Below are positions 8,151 through 16,532 of a DNA stretch of 64,000 nt, piece after piece; the stretch's first letter is position 1, and every line of letters starts with the position of its first letter. The position numbers were made by a program, and so were the translations under genes. The notes under the pieces are model-generated. The model made no database searches, had not been told where the DNA came from, and saw only the letters and a program-made list of their open reading frames with translations. Origin of the DNA: Cetobacterium sp050033475 (GTDB lineage: Bacteria > Fusobacteriota > Fusobacteriia > Fusobacteriales > Fusobacteriaceae); contig NZ_CP188319.1 of NCBI RefSeq assembly GCF_050033475.1, positions 1,364,001-1,428,000 of the forward strand, given 5' to 3'.

Positions 8151-9544
8151 AAGATTACAGTGGTTCCTTCATTTAATTTACTATGAATAGATATTTCCCC
8201 ATTTAGCATTTGAATTATTTTTTGAACAATAGCCATTCCTAATCCATAGCCTTTGATATTTTTATTATGAGATTTATCTCCTCTATAAAAACGATTATAA
8301 ACATTTTTTAAAGTTTCTTCATCCATTCCCATACCATTGTCTTGTATTTTTATCAGTATATTTTCTTCTTTTTCCTCTAAGAAAATATTAATTTCTTTAT
8401 CTTGTCCATACTTTATACTATTTTCTAAAATATTTCTAACAAGAAGAGAAATTAGATTATAATCTGATTCTAAGAGAATATATTCAGGATGAAAATTTAT
8501 TTTGCAATTGGGATAAATTATTTTCAAATTACCTATTAATTCTAAAATTAATTCAGAAATTTCAATTTCTTGTATATCTAAATTTAAAGAACCTTCCTTA
8601 GCTATAAAAAGTAATTTTTCAATTAATCCCTTCATATTTTTTACTTCATCATCTACAGCTCCGATAGATTCTTCTAAAATTTTAGGATCATTATGTCCCC
8701 AACGTTTAATCATATCCATATAGCCACCGATTATAAAAAGTGGTGTTTTAAGTTCATGGGAAGCATTATGGACAAATTCAATTTGTTGCTTATTTTGCTG
8801 ATCTAACCTGGAAATCATTTCTTCATAGGATATCCAAATATTTTCAAATTCTATAAATTGATTATTTGGTTTCTCCAATTGTAAATTATCTAAACTAATA
8901 TGAGAGTTTAAGAGAGCTAAAGATTTAAGTTGAAAGTTAATTTTAGTTAAAATTCTATTAACAATAGTAGAAGAAACAATAAGTCCTATAACTATAAATA
9001 ATATAAAAATATAAAAAATATTAAAAACAATCTTTCTTTCATCCCTTAAATTTTTTATCAATGTAACTTCAATTTTTTCTCCATAAATATTCTTAGCAAT
9101 ATTTCTATAAACCAAATAATTATAAAAATTATCTCCTGAAAATTTCCCATTACTCAAAGGATAATTTATATATCTCTCATAACCAGGAGTAGCATAGGAA
9201 TAATCCTTGTATTTAAAAATCATTCCCAAAATTAATAAATCCTTATTTTCTCTTTTAAAATCATCTATTGATTTATCATGATCAATGAAAATGTCTATAG
9301 TTTCACTTTTTTTAGTTTCTCCTATTTCATGTTGTAAAAAACTCATGGAATTTTTCATCCTTAACTTAGAAACATTTATAATATATCGCCCAGTCATAAA
9401 TAGAGCACCTAAAAAAACAAAAACAAAAAGTAAAATAATTCCTGTATATGTTCTTTTTAAAGTTTTAGATAAGTATTTCAAAAATTTATAAGCCCCCTTT
9501 TTAAACGGCTTTATAATATAGAGATGATAACATTTCGCAAACAT
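8120..9544 (-). CDS. Membrane sensor histidine kinase, no adjacent response regulator
   Basis: A two-component sensor of up to 474 residues. The order is transmembrane segment near 35-55, an extracytoplasmic region of about 110 residues, a second transmembrane segment near 175-195, then HisKA with the phospho-acceptor motif VHNASHELKTPL and a complete ATPase domain (N box NILENSIKYG, DNGMGMD, GYGLGMAI). No response regulator is next to it, so its partner is elsewhere. The ATG at 9544 overlaps the end of the glycosyltransferase gene by 44 bases with only a weak GAGGA site; a TTG at 9481 after AAGGGGG is an alternative start that would trim 21 residues. Confidence 0.87.
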   Translation of the reverse strand: MFAKCYHLYIIKPFKKGAYKFLKYLSKTLKRTYTGIILLFVFVFLGALFMTGRYIINVSKLRMKNSMSFLQHEIGETKKSETIDIFIDHDKSIDDFKRENKDLLILGMIFKYKDYSYATPGYERYINYPLSNGKFSGDNFYNYLVYRNIAKNIYGEKIEVTLIKNLRDERKIVFNIFYIFILFIVIGLIVSSTIVNRILTKINFQLKSLALLNSHISLDNLQLEKPNNQFIEFENIWISYEEMISRLDQQNKQQIEFVHNASHELKTPLFIIGGYMDMIKRWGHNDPKILEESIGAVDDEVKNMKGLIEKLLFIAKEGSLNLDIQEIEISELILELIGNLKIIYPNCKINFHPEYILLESDYNLISLLVRNILENSIKYGQDKEINIFLEEKEENILIKIQDNGMGMDEETLKNVYNRFYRGDKSHNKNIKGYGLGMAIVQKIIQMLNGEISIHSKLNEGTTVILKLKKLGTNF

Positions 9545-10427
9545 ATTTATCTATATCCTCTGAACTGAATTTTTTTTCTATAGTATAAGAACTTTTTGGA
9601 TAAACTCTCGAATCACATTGATCAATTAAAATAGGAATATTAAAAGCTGAAGCTATATGGGATGTTCCAGTATCTACAGATAAAATTAAATCAGCCTTTG
9701 AAATGAGACCACAAAGATCCATAATAGAATTTTCTCTTTCAATTTTTTTAAATTCAATCCAAGAAATTTCTTTTAATTTTTTTATTAAAATATCTTCAAC
9801 TTCCTTTGGAATACTTCTAGATTTTGTAGAAGCTGTTCCATTATATAAAACTAAGGGTTTTCTTTTCAATAAATTAGAATATTTATGAGTTTCTGGTAAA
9901 TGTATATCATAAATAACATTTGGTTCAGAAATTCCAAAATATTTTAAAATTTCAATTGAATTTTCTCTAATATGATCTTGAGCTTTTATGACTTCATCAA
10001 TTAATTTAAATGATTTACCATGTTTTCTTGTTAAACCAATAATTTTTCCAGGATTTAAAATTCTCATCATCAGAATTTCTCTTAGATAAATACTTCCAAC
10101 CATTTCTATATAATAGTCGAAAAAATTTCTATATTTTAAAGCAGTTTTTATATTTCTAAATATATCTGTGGATTTTTTTCTATAGGAATTATCAAGAATA
10201 ACTTCTTTAACATATGGATTTTCCTTAGCCATTTCCACAGTGTATTTACTTCCTAAAATATACACGTCATATCCAGCTATGGCAAGTCCTTTTATTAATG
10301 GAGTTTTAAAAAGATAGTTTCCAATCTTTTGACAATCATTTATTAATACTTTCTTTCCTTCAACTTTATTATTTCTTTTTTTATCTATTAAATATTTACT
10401 TATGAAATAGGATATTTTTTTCATCAT
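9501..10427 (-). CDS. Glycosyltransferase family 9 (heptosyltransferase-like)
   Basis: Likely adds heptose or another sugar to the lipopolysaccharide core at the cytoplasmic face of the inner membrane. It is 308 residues long. The N-terminal segment around KIGNYLFKTPLIKGL and the C-terminal donor-binding segment around DLCGLISKADLILSVDTGTSHIASAFNIPIL (about residues 243-273) are the family's two hallmarks. The start at 10427 is chosen because GAGGTG lies 6 bases upstream; an in-frame GTG at 10436 is inside that site. The following sensor kinase gene overlaps its 3' end. The acceptor sugar cannot be deduced. Confidence 0.85.
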   Translation of the reverse strand: MMKKISYFISKYLIDKKRNNKVEGKKVLINDCQKIGNYLFKTPLIKGLAIAGYDVYILGSKYTVEMAKENPYVKEVILDNSYRKKSTDIFRNIKTALKYRNFFDYYIEMVGSIYLREILMMRILNPGKIIGLTRKHGKSFKLIDEVIKAQDHIRENSIEILKYFGISEPNVIYDIHLPETHKYSNLLKRKPLVLYNGTASTKSRSIPKEVEDILIKKLKEISWIEFKKIERENSIMDLCGLISKADLILSVDTGTSHIASAFNIPILIDQCDSRVYPKSSYTIEKKFSSEDIDKYVCEMLSSLYYKAV

Positions 10428-10541
10428 TAAAATCACCTCAAAAGTATTATCTCCAATTAAAGTAAAGATTCGGTAAAAAAATTTGATTTAATTTAGAAAA
10501 AATTTTAAAATGTATTAAACTTTTCAAAAGGGAGAAATGAA

Positions 10542-11522
10542 ATGAAAAAACAAGTGATACTAGGAGGGCTACTTCTATGTAGTTTAATAACCTATGGAAA
10601 ATCCTTTGAGATTATTTCCTTAGGTAGCAATGGTGGAGTCATAGATGGAAATCTATCGGCTTATTTATTAAGAGAGGAAAAAGAAGAAAATTATATTGCT
10701 TTAGATGGTGGAACTATTGTTCCTGGAATTGAAAAAGCTTTAATGAAGGGAAATTTAAAGGTAAAAAATCAAGATTCCCAGTGGAGTGATACGGGTTATA
10801 TCTATAGAGAAAAAATAAAGGGATATTTAATTTCTCATGGACATTTAGATCATATTGCTGGAATGGTTATATCTTCAACAGAGGATACAAAGAAAAATAT
10901 TTATGGTTCTAAAAACACCATAGAAGTTTTAGTTAACAGTGTTTTCAACTGGAAATTATGGCCAAATTTTGGGGATAAAGGGGAAGGGTTTAAATTAAAT
11001 CAATATAAATATATAGAAACTAATTCTGAGGATTTTCTACCAATAGAAAATACAAATTATAGGGTAAAATCTTATCCTTTAAGTCATAGTGGAGATGAAT
11101 CAACAATGTTTTTAGTAGAAAATAGTGGAAGTTATATCGCTTACTATGGGGATGTAGGTCCTGATAAAGTAGAAAAAAGTAATAAATTAGAAGAGACATT
11201 TAAAGTTTTAGGACCTCTTATTGAAAAGAAAAAACTAAAAGGAATTATGATTGAAGTTTCTTATGATAATTCTCGACCGGATAACTTATTATTTGGACAT
11301 TTAACTCCTAATTGGCTTCAAAAGGAAATGGAAGTTTTAAGTAAATACAGTGGTGGAGAGAAAAATTTAGAAGGATTAAACATTATAATCACTCATATTA
11401 AACCTTCTCTAAAAAAAGATGAGAACTTTAAGGAAAAAATTAAAGTAGAATTACAAGAAAATAATAATTACAAAATTAATTATTTTATACCTGACCAAGG
11501 AGATAAAATAATTTTAAAATAA
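10542..11522 (+). CDS. Exported class II 3',5'-cyclic nucleotide phosphodiesterase
   Basis: A metallo-beta-lactamase-fold enzyme of 326 residues with an N-terminal signal peptide (cleavage probably after residue 19 or 20), so it should act in the periplasm. The metal-binding motif is SHGHLDH with His99, His101, Asp103 and His104, followed by IAGM. The later motifs SHSGDESTMFL, YYGDVGPD and FGHLTPNWL, and the His in IITHIKP, match class II phosphodiesterases such as yeast PDE1 and Vibrio CpdP. Known members hydrolyse cAMP; here it could salvage or degrade external cAMP. Single gene, terminator downstream. Confidence 0.88.
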   Translation: MKKQVILGGLLLCSLITYGKSFEIISLGSNGGVIDGNLSAYLLREEKEENYIALDGGTIVPGIEKALMKGNLKVKNQDSQWSDTGYIYREKIKGYLISHGHLDHIAGMVISSTEDTKKNIYGSKNTIEVLVNSVFNWKLWPNFGDKGEGFKLNQYKYIETNSEDFLPIENTNYRVKSYPLSHSGDESTMFLVENSGSYIAYYGDVGPDKVEKSNKLEETFKVLGPLIEKKKLKGIMIEVSYDNSRPDNLLFGHLTPNWLQKEMEVLSKYSGGEKNLEGLNIIITHIKPSLKKDENFKEKIKVELQENNNYKINYFIPDQGDKIILK

Positions 11523-11530
11523 TTTAAGTA

Positions 11531-11568
11531 AAAGTCCCTCCTCTAAATGAAGAAGGGACTTTTTTTAA
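11531..11568. terminator. Bidirectional terminator
   Basis: The 9-bp stem AAAGTCCCT (11531-11539) pairs with 11554-11562 and is followed by a T run on the + strand and preceded by A-rich sequence. It separates the phosphodiesterase gene from the convergent binding-protein gene. Confidence 0.88.
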
Positions 11569-12530
11569 TTACCTAAAACAATTTCACCTGATATAATTTT
11601 ATTTTTAAGTTCTTGAATGAATTGGATATTTTCTTTTCCAATAATATCCTTAGTATATTTATAATCAGTTGTTCCAACACCATTTTGTTTTAATCCAAAG
11701 GTATAAATTTCTCCTTTAAAGTTACCGTTTATTGTATCTTCAATAATTTTATAAACAGAGTTATTTACATTTTTAAGCATTGAAGTTAAAATTTTTCCCT
11801 TTACTAAATCATCTTGATCAGAGTCTACTCCTATACCATAGATATTTTTTTCCTTAACACCTTCCATTATTCCAACTCCAGTATTTCCAGTGGCATGATA
11901 GATTACATCTACTTTTTGATTAGCCATGGAAATAGCATGTTCTTTTCCTTTTATAGGATCACTAAAAGGAGCATCCCCATCTATATATGTTGTGATAACT
12001 TGAATATTTGGATTTACATATTTAGCTCCCTTTTCATAACCATTTCTAAAATTATTAATAAGAGGAATATCAACTCCACCAATAAATCCAATTTTATTTG
12101 TTTTAGTCATTTTACCTGCTAAGGCTCCTACAAGGAAAGACCCCTCCTCTTCGTTGAAAACTAAAGATGCTATATTTCTACCCTGTTCTGCCACAGTATC
12201 GATAATGGCATATTTTGTATCTGGAAATTTTAAACTAATTTCTTCCATGGCATCTTGGGCAGTATAGGAAGTGGCGATAATTAAATCATAACCATTGGAA
12301 GAATATTCGTCTAAATAATATCCATCTTCCATCCAAGTGCTAGGTTCTACGTATTTAATTTCAATATTAAAATCCTTTTGTGCTTTTAATAAACCTTCAT
12401 AGGCTGAATCGTTGAAAGAACGGTCTCCAAGGCCACCCATGGATAAAATTAATCCAACTTTTAAGGGCTGTTGATTTGAAAAACTAAAAGTAGAAATTAA
12501 AACTATAAAGATCGCAAAAAATTTTTTCAT
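11565..12530 (-). CDS. BMP-family (PnrA-like) substrate-binding protein, probably nucleoside-binding
   Basis: A periplasmic ABC-transporter receptor of 321 residues with a signal peptide ending near FSFSNQ; it lacks a lipobox cysteine. The family signature is clear: GLILSMGGLGDRSFNDSAYEGL at about 26-47, YDLIIATSYTAQDAM near 80-95, LVGALAGKMTKTNKIGFIGGVD near 133-154 and GIGVDSDQ near 233. Characterised members bind purine nucleosides. No ABC ATPase or permease gene is adjacent, so it would have to share a transporter encoded elsewhere. GGGGGAAATT precedes the ATG. Confidence 0.85.
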   Translation of the reverse strand: MKKFFAIFIVLISTFSFSNQQPLKVGLILSMGGLGDRSFNDSAYEGLLKAQKDFNIEIKYVEPSTWMEDGYYLDEYSSNGYDLIIATSYTAQDAMEEISLKFPDTKYAIIDTVAEQGRNIASLVFNEEEGSFLVGALAGKMTKTNKIGFIGGVDIPLINNFRNGYEKGAKYVNPNIQVITTYIDGDAPFSDPIKGKEHAISMANQKVDVIYHATGNTGVGIMEGVKEKNIYGIGVDSDQDDLVKGKILTSMLKNVNNSVYKIIEDTINGNFKGEIYTFGLKQNGVGTTDYKYTKDIIGKENIQFIQELKNKIISGEIVLGN

Positions 12531-12579
12531 AATTTCCCCCTGAATAAAATAGTCATAGGAGAATTATATCAAAGTAAAA

Positions 12580-13902
12580 TTAAAAAATTGATTTTAAATA
12601 ATCTCTATAGGCTTGTTTAGCTAATTTTCTTAAGGAATCACCATATGTTGGATAGGCCATCAGAGAATCCATCAATTTATAGAATTTCTTTTTATTAGAT
12701 TTTAATATTTGCAACATAGAAATTATTTCTCCTGCCCGTTGACCATAGGAGCAAGCACCTAAAATATTCCATTTTTCATCGCAGATAACCTTTAAATAAA
12801 AATCTTTTTCATAGGAAATAATACTTCTATCATTATCATCAGCCACAAGAATATATATTTTAGTTTCTAAATTATCTTTTTTGCATTGTTCCTCTGAAAG
12901 TCCCATTCTAGAAAATTCTGGTTCAGAAAAAATAGTCCAAGGAACGCTGGAATAATTTGCAGATTTTTTTATATAAGGGAATAGAATATTTCGCACAACA
13001 ATTTCTCCATGATATCCAGCCATATGGGAAAATCTATAGGGTCCAACGACATCTCCTATGGCATAGATATTTTTATTTGTAGTTTGCATAAATGAATTTA
13101 CAACTATTCCTTGGGGAGTGTATTCTACAGCAGGAATTTCTAATATTAAATCTTTAATATTTGGTGAACGACCTACAGAAAGAAAAAGTTTTTCTCCAGT
13201 AAATTTATTTTTTTGATTTACATTGGCTACAATTTCCTCTTGGTTTTTTTCTAAGGATATTTCCTTAACACCTAAAACTAAGTTAATATTATATTCTTCT
13301 AATTTTTTTAGATAGAATTCTCTTATTTCTGGATCTTCCATGGGAAGAAAAATATCATTTCTTTCAAGGATAGTTATATCAACACCTAATCGTTTTAGAG
13401 GGAATGAAAGTTCTAGAGAGATGACACCAGCTCCTATTATAATCATGGACTTTATATTTTCATCTAAATTAAAAAAACTTTCATTGGTTAAAAAATCTAT
13501 TTTATCTAACCCATCTATTTTAGGAATAAAAGGCTTACTTCCAGTGGCTATAACAATTTTATTTCCCACATAAATTTCTCCGTTAACTATGACAGAATTT
13601 TTACTTTTAAAAGTTGCCACTCCTTGAATAAACTTAACATTATGTTCTTGAAGTTTTTCAGGAGTTTCATTGGAAGCGATTTTTTTTATATTTTCTCGAA
13701 CCTTTTCCATTACAGTTTTTAAATTGTTATTTTCCTGAGATAAATGGATAAAGGACTTAGAGGGAATACATCCACTCCAAGTGCATTCCCCTCCTGGATG
13801 ATTTTTATCAATTAATAAAACTTTTTTTCCCGCTCCAGCAAGACCCAGAGAAACAGTTAGTCCTCCAGCACCAGCTCCTAGTACAATTACATCATATTCC
13901 AT
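12580..13902 (-). CDS. Class I pyridine nucleotide-disulfide oxidoreductase (dihydrolipoamide dehydrogenase-like)
   Basis: A cytoplasmic FAD/NAD(P)-dependent disulfide reductase of 440 residues. The order is an FAD-binding GAGAGGL at 9-15, redox disulfide Cys40 and Cys45 in GGECTWSGCIPSK, an NAD-binding GAGVISLEL near residue 158, an ATG-type FAD motif TNKNIYAIGDV near 278, and a C-terminal dimerisation domain. No lipoate-dependent complex gene is nearby and the usual C-terminal HxxHPT motif is not obvious (AYPTYGDSLRKLA is in its place), so the physiological substrate is uncertain; mercuric-reductase-like or coenzyme A disulfide reductase-like roles are possible. Confidence 0.8.
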   Translation of the reverse strand: MEYDVIVLGAGAGGLTVSLGLAGAGKKVLLIDKNHPGGECTWSGCIPSKSFIHLSQENNNLKTVMEKVRENIKKIASNETPEKLQEHNVKFIQGVATFKSKNSVIVNGEIYVGNKIVIATGSKPFIPKIDGLDKIDFLTNESFFNLDENIKSMIIIGAGVISLELSFPLKRLGVDITILERNDIFLPMEDPEIREFYLKKLEEYNINLVLGVKEISLEKNQEEIVANVNQKNKFTGEKLFLSVGRSPNIKDLILEIPAVEYTPQGIVVNSFMQTTNKNIYAIGDVVGPYRFSHMAGYHGEIVVRNILFPYIKKSANYSSVPWTIFSEPEFSRMGLSEEQCKKDNLETKIYILVADDNDRSIISYEKDFYLKVICDEKWNILGACSYGQRAGEIISMLQILKSNKKKFYKLMDSLMAYPTYGDSLRKLAKQAYRDYLKSIF

Positions 13903-13953
13903 AATTCTTTCCTCCCTTTATTTCTTAATTTCTCCCCAGGTCTGTTCTAAAAA

Positions 13954-13982
13954 TTGATCTCTACCAGAACGATATCTATAAT
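13954..13982 (+). promoter_or_regulatory. Possible promoter for the small gene at 14090
   Basis: TTGATC at 13954-13959 and TATAAT at 13977-13982 are separated by 17 bases. The -35 box matches only four of six consensus positions, and about 100 bases of leader would follow, so this is tentative. Confidence 0.35.
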
Positions 13983-14089
13983 ATTTATATCTTAGAAGTA
14001 TAAATATAGTTTCAATAAAATAATTAAATTTCTTCTAATATATTAAAAAATATCCTATAATCTAAAATAGCTGAAGAAATGGAGGAAAC

Positions 14090-14320
14090 ATGAATAAAAG
14101 AGAACTTATTATTAATTATACTGAAAAACATAGAGAGCAATTGAAAAATATTTTAGAGGTTGGAAAATGTTCTAATATAGAGTGTGAGGAGTGCATATTT
14201 AATATTAGAAATTCAACTAGAAATAAAAAATGTTCTGAGATTGGGAATTTAAAAGGTGGTCGTTGGAAAGAAATAGATGTGGATATTTTTATTCCAAATT
14301 TATTAGAAAAATTAAAATAG
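14090..14320 (+). CDS. Small cysteine-containing protein of unknown function
   Basis: 76 residues, not recognised. It is highly charged with four cysteines: one in GKCSN, two in CEEC and one in KKCSE, in the order C-x(4)-C-x(2)-C then about 13 residues later C, a spacing that could bind a metal. There is no signal peptide or membrane segment. It has a good TGGAGG site before the ATG and stands alone, in divergent orientation to the disulfide oxidoreductase. Real gene probable because of the ribosome binding site and normal codon use. Confidence 0.6.
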   Translation: MNKRELIINYTEKHREQLKNILEVGKCSNIECEECIFNIRNSTRNKKCSEIGNLKGGRWKEIDVDIFIPNLLEKLK

Positions 14321-14393
14321 AATATATAGAAGATATATTGATAGATTATAATCTCCTTGTAAGAATAAAAAATTAAAGCCGGAGGTTATATAG

Positions 14394-14741
14394 ATGATTA
14401 AAAAATTAATAGTTATTGGACTTATGATGTTAGGAACTTTATCCTTTGCAGATGGGAAATATGAAATTCAAGAGGAGAGATTGGAAAAAACTTTAACTCA
14501 AGAATTTAAGCATTCAAAGGGAGAATTTGATGTGGACATTTACGATTCTATGGCAAATATTAAATTAGAAATAAATCAATTTTCATATGATAAAAATATG
14601 GATGTTAAATCAATGGAAGATAGTATAAAAGCAATTGTTAAAAGAGATTATCCAGAAATAAAAGATTTAAACTTTACTGTGGAAGTAGATAAAACAGTTG
14701 GTGAAGATGAAGTGGTATATACAAATACTGTAGCTATATAA
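14394..14741 (+). CDS. Small exported protein of unknown function
   Basis: 115 residues with a clear signal peptide (MIKKLIVIGLMMLGTLSFA, cleavage after SFA). The mature part of about 95 residues is charged, has no cysteine and mixes predicted helix (EERLEKTLTQEFKHSKG) and strand (ANIKLEINQF, NFTVEVDKTV). I do not recognise a family. CGGAGG precedes the ATG at good spacing, and a terminator follows directly, so it is a free-standing transcription unit or ends one with the 76-residue gene upstream. Confidence 0.7.
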   Translation: MIKKLIVIGLMMLGTLSFADGKYEIQEERLEKTLTQEFKHSKGEFDVDIYDSMANIKLEINQFSYDKNMDVKSMEDSIKAIVKRDYPEIKDLNFTVEVDKTVGEDEVVYTNTVAI

Positions 14742-14774
14742 AAAAAGCTCCCCACCAAAGGGGAGTTTTTTTAA
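14739..14774. terminator. Bidirectional terminator
   Basis: The stem CTCCCC (14748-14753) pairs with GGGGAG (14760-14765), extended by A/T pairs, with a loop ACCAAA, flanked by A7 on the left and T7 on the right. It serves the exported protein gene and the convergent transporter gene. Confidence 0.88.
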
Positions 14775-15676
14775 TTTTGTACTTGAGCTTGGGAAGCTTT
14801 TTTCTTATTCATAACTGGAATAATTATAGCAGTTAAAATTAAGATAATTCCAAACCATCTGATAGCTGAAGTTTGTTCATGTAAAACAATAACAGAACAT
14901 AAAGTAGCAACTGGTAATTCAATAGAACCTAAAATTGATGATAAACCAATTCCAATAATAGGAACTCCTATAGAGAAAAATACAGGTGGAATTACGTTTC
15001 CAAATAATGCTAAAGGAACTCCATATTCAACCTCAGTAACAAAAGGCACAGCTGTAAATAAACTCTTATAGAATACTATTGTTAAGAAAATAGTTGCTCC
15101 TGTTATCATCCAAGCACTTCTTTGTATAGGGTTAACATTTGTAACCACATGACCATTTACATACATGAATACACAATAACAAATTGCAGATAAGAATCCA
15201 AACATTAAACCAATAGGATTTATATTAAATCCATCAATCATAACATTTGAAGCTAATAATGTTCCTAAAACTAAAATGATAAGTGCTATGATTTTTTTAG
15301 ACTCCATCATTTTTCTTTCAATAACACACTCAACAATATTTCCTATCCATGTGAATTGGAATAACAAAAGAATTGCCATAGAAGCTGAAAGATATTGTAA
15401 TGACTTATAGTAAACTATACTTGTACAAGCAGTAGATATACCAGAGATCATTAAAGTAATTGCTTCTTTTCTTGTAAATTCCATTTTATAATTTTTATCA
15501 CTGAATTTTTTGAATAATATAAATCCCCATAATAGTAAAGCTCCAAAAAGGGCTTGGGATACAGATACTTGTCCTAGATTCATTCCGGCGTCGTAGGATT
15601 TTTTAACAATGGTAGATAGAACTCCAAAACTCATTCCACCTAATAAGACTATTAAAACGCTTAATTTTTTGTTCAT
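14771..15676 (-). CDS. DMT-superfamily (EamA) transporter
   Basis: An inner-membrane transporter of 301 residues with ten hydrophobic segments arranged as two EamA repeats, for example the segments from residue 5 and from residue 150. It probably exports or imports a metabolite, often an amino acid or nucleotide-related compound in this family; the substrate is unknown. The start at 15676 is preceded by AAGGAGAAGGTT. The frame remains open up to 15739, but that extension covers the promoter and is not used. C-terminal tail is lysine-rich and cytoplasmic. Confidence 0.83.
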   Translation of the reverse strand: MNKKLSVLIVLLGGMSFGVLSTIVKKSYDAGMNLGQVSVSQALFGALLLWGFILFKKFSDKNYKMEFTRKEAITLMISGISTACTSIVYYKSLQYLSASMAILLLFQFTWIGNIVECVIERKMMESKKIIALIILVLGTLLASNVMIDGFNINPIGLMFGFLSAICYCVFMYVNGHVVTNVNPIQRSAWMITGATIFLTIVFYKSLFTAVPFVTEVEYGVPLALFGNVIPPVFFSIGVPIIGIGLSSILGSIELPVATLCSVIVLHEQTSAIRWFGIILILTAIIIPVMNKKKASQAQVQN

Positions 15677-15709
15677 AACCTTCTCCTTCATATTTATAAC
15701 CTGGTGAAA

Positions 15710-15739
15710 ATTATAACATAAAATTAAGGAAAAATGCAA
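15710..15739 (-). promoter_or_regulatory. Promoter for the EamA transporter
   Basis: Read on the minus strand, TTGCAT (15739-15734) and TATAAT (15715-15710) are 18 bases apart, 34 bases before the chosen start codon. Its position argues against the longer upstream reading frame. Confidence 0.65.
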
Positions 15740-15791
15740 TTTTTATTATGGAATTTTAATAATTAATCCAAAAAATGAATACTTTTCTATG

Positions 15792-15819
15792 TTGACATTT
15801 ACATTTAATATAGTATACT
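15792..15819 (+). promoter_or_regulatory. Promoter of the glycerol operon (glpP)
   Basis: A perfect TTGACA at 15792-15797 and TATACT at 15814-15819 are separated by 16 bases. Transcription would start about 25 bases before glpP. It lies back to back with the EamA promoter. Confidence 0.8.
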
Positions 15820-15849
15820 TAATATTGACACAATCCAAGGAGGATTAAA

Positions 15850-16416
15850 ATGAGCTCAAATTTAGAAAAGATTTTAATCAAAAATAATAAAATACTTGCT
15901 GTGAAAAATAAGGAGTCCTTGGAAAAGGCTTTAGAAACAAAAGCTAAAATTATATTTCTTCTAAATAGTAATATATGTTCTATAGAAGAAAGTACTAGAG
16001 AAATTAAAGCCTGCGGGAAAATGAGTTTTATACATCTAGATATGATTGATGGATTGAATAGTAAGGATAATTCGGCCTTAGATTTTTTGAAAGAAAATAC
16101 CTATGCAGATGGAATAATAACTACGAAGTCTCAAGTAGCTAAATATGCAAAGAAAATAGGATTTTCTGTAATTTTAAGATGTTTTTTAATAGATTCACTT
16201 TCTTTGACAACAACATTGAAACTTTTAAGGGAACCATATATAGACGCCATAGAAATTTTGCCTGGAGTCATGGCTAAAATTATTGAAAAAATTTCTAAGG
16301 AAAGTTCGATTCCTATCATTGCTGGAGGTCTTATTTCAGATGAAGAGGATGTGGAAATTGCTTTAAAAAGTGGTGCTGTTGCCATATCTACAACAAAACT
16401 AAATATAATAGATTAG
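15850..16416 (+). CDS. glpP: Glycerol-3-phosphate-responsive antiterminator
   Basis: RNA-binding antiterminator that, with glycerol-3-phosphate, allows read-through of leader terminators in front of glycerol genes, as in Bacillus subtilis. It has 188 residues, the usual length. Recognisable segments include FIHLDMIDGL (about 59-68), DGIITTKSQVAKYAKK (about 87-102), RCFLIDSLSL, DAIEILPGVM and PIIAGGLISDEEDV near 156-169, which form a phosphate-binding TIM-barrel-like rim. AAGGAGG precedes the ATG. It heads the glycerol cluster, and two leader switches that it could control lie at 16420-16506 and 18860-18931. Confidence 0.93.
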   Translation: MSSNLEKILIKNNKILAVKNKESLEKALETKAKIIFLLNSNICSIEESTREIKACGKMSFIHLDMIDGLNSKDNSALDFLKENTYADGIITTKSQVAKYAKKIGFSVILRCFLIDSLSLTTTLKLLREPYIDAIEILPGVMAKIIEKISKESSIPIIAGGLISDEEDVEIALKSGAVAISTTKLNIID

Positions 16417-16419
16417 TTT

Positions 16420-16506
16420 AGTAGCTAGAGATATTAGAGAAGCTATTCAATTAAAAGAAATTTCTTGGAACTTGGAAGTTGCTTTTTTTTGAATAGCTTT
16501 TTTTAT
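16420..16506 (+). promoter_or_regulatory. GlpP-type antiterminator/terminator leader before glpF
   Basis: Two mutually exclusive RNA hairpins overlap. The antiterminator pairs AGTAGCT (16420-16426) with AGCTATT (16441-16447), closing a 14-base loop with AGAGAT and AGAGA. The terminator pairs AAGCTATTCAA (16440-16450) with TTGAATAGCTT (16489-16499), encloses smaller hairpins (including the palindrome AAGAAATTTCTT) and ends in a T-rich tail. The shared arm AGCTATT means only one structure can form. Binding by GlpP is inferred from position and from the repeated loop motif at 18866-18881. Confidence 0.8.
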
Positions 16507-16532
16507 ATAAAAAATATAACATGGGAGGTTGT

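Noticed and set aside
14090..14320. Small Cys-containing ORF considered as spurious
   Set aside because: Rejection was itself dropped: TGGAGG at proper spacing, no competing gene and normal codon use support a real gene, so it is kept at moderate confidence.
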